A stretch of DNA of 5,106 bases from an uncultured Campylobacter sp. Its GTDB lineage: Bacteria; Campylobacterota; Campylobacteria; Campylobacterales; Campylobacteraceae. This document shows, one piece after another, positions 4,954-5,106 of the stretch. Each line of letters opens with the position of its first letter. Position 1 is the stretch's first letter. The stretch spans positions 1-5,106 of the forward strand of contig NZ_CALIMW010000110.1 of NCBI RefSeq assembly GCF_938045405.1, read 5' to 3'. The position numbers were made by a program, and so were the translations under genes. Below the pieces are notes generated by a model, which did not search any database, was not told where the DNA came from, and was given only the letters and a program-made list of their open reading frames with translations.

Positions 4954-5106
4954 TTAAAATTTATCTCGAATGAACTTAATAGCGAGCTGTTTGATAAGCG
5001 GAGGAGGGTAGGTTAGGCGGAACAAATTTTGCTTTTTCGCTCGCGTTAAATGACAAAGTAGGGCGGCTACGACTGGCGCAACTATAATAGCGATTTTATC
5101 CGCTTG
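4954..5106 (-). CDS. Possible 3' end of a gene entering from the right (unrecognised)
   Basis: One minus-strand frame stays open from the window edge for 50 codons to TAA at 4956-4954. The translation begins QADKIAIIVAPVVAALLC, a hydrophobic stretch that could be a membrane segment, and continues basic (HLTRAKKQNLF) to end IKFIRDKF. No start codon is visible, so a real gene would begin beyond 5106. I recognise no family. A 50-codon open frame can arise by chance, and the region could equally be non-coding spacer; no terminator hairpin follows the stop. Confidence 0.2.
   Translation of the reverse strand, partial: QADKIAIIVAPVVAALLCHLTRAKKQNLFRLTYPPPLIKQLAIKFIRDKF

Noticed and set aside
5083..5088. 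TATAAT on the plus strand as a promoter reading out of the window
   Set aside because: The nearest good -35 (ATGACA at 5050-5055) is 27 nt away, and no downstream gene can be seen, so it is not supported.

Overview
The window most likely comes from a Campylobacter-type epsilonproteobacterium, probably one of the higher-GC species (gracilis/showae/rectus-like). Three things point there: spacers rich in AAATTT-type words; a molybdenum S-/N-oxide reductase paired with a small monohaem cytochrome c, the arrangement known from Campylobacter jejuni Cj0264c/Cj0265c; and AAGGAG-type ribosome sites. The species is inferred, not proven.

Layout, left to right. (1) Positions 1-281, minus strand: the 5' part of an SMI1/KNR4 (SUKH-like) gene that runs off the left edge and carries an in-frame TAA at codon 26. 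(2) Positions 282-545: a spacer with two inverted repeats, one a long imperfect structure (427-529) just downstream of the reductase stop and one a perfect 14-bp stem (377-409), plus a candidate promoter for the SUKH gene. (3) Positions 546-3573, minus strand: a two-gene operon of a monohaem cytochrome c (first) and a Tat-exported molybdopterin S-/N-oxide reductase (second), 13 nt apart. (4) Positions 3574-3700: a divergent control region with a perfect TATAAT for the operon and a dyad-symmetric operator centred at -41.5 from its predicted start site, the classic class II activator position. (5) Positions 3701-4282, plus strand: a Crp/Fnr-superfamily regulator without FNR-type N-terminal cysteines or a recognisable cAMP pocket. 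(6) Positions 4353-4381: a convergent terminator. (7) Positions 4430-4837, minus strand: a DUF805 membrane protein with its own promoter. (8) Positions 4838-5106: spacer and possibly the 3' end of another minus-strand gene.

How it works together (inference): the regulator is transcribed divergently from the operon and probably acts through the shared operator, switching on periplasmic respiration of S- or N-oxides. The cytochrome would pass electrons to the molybdoenzyme in the periplasm. The quinol-oxidising partner and the TorD-type chaperone are not in the window. The operator has the same geometry as an E. coli CRP site but TGTCG in place of TGTGA half-sites, and the regulator's recognition helix differs from CRP at the matching residues. 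This is the most interesting signal here. I see no CRISPR array, tRNA, rRNA or insertion sequence.
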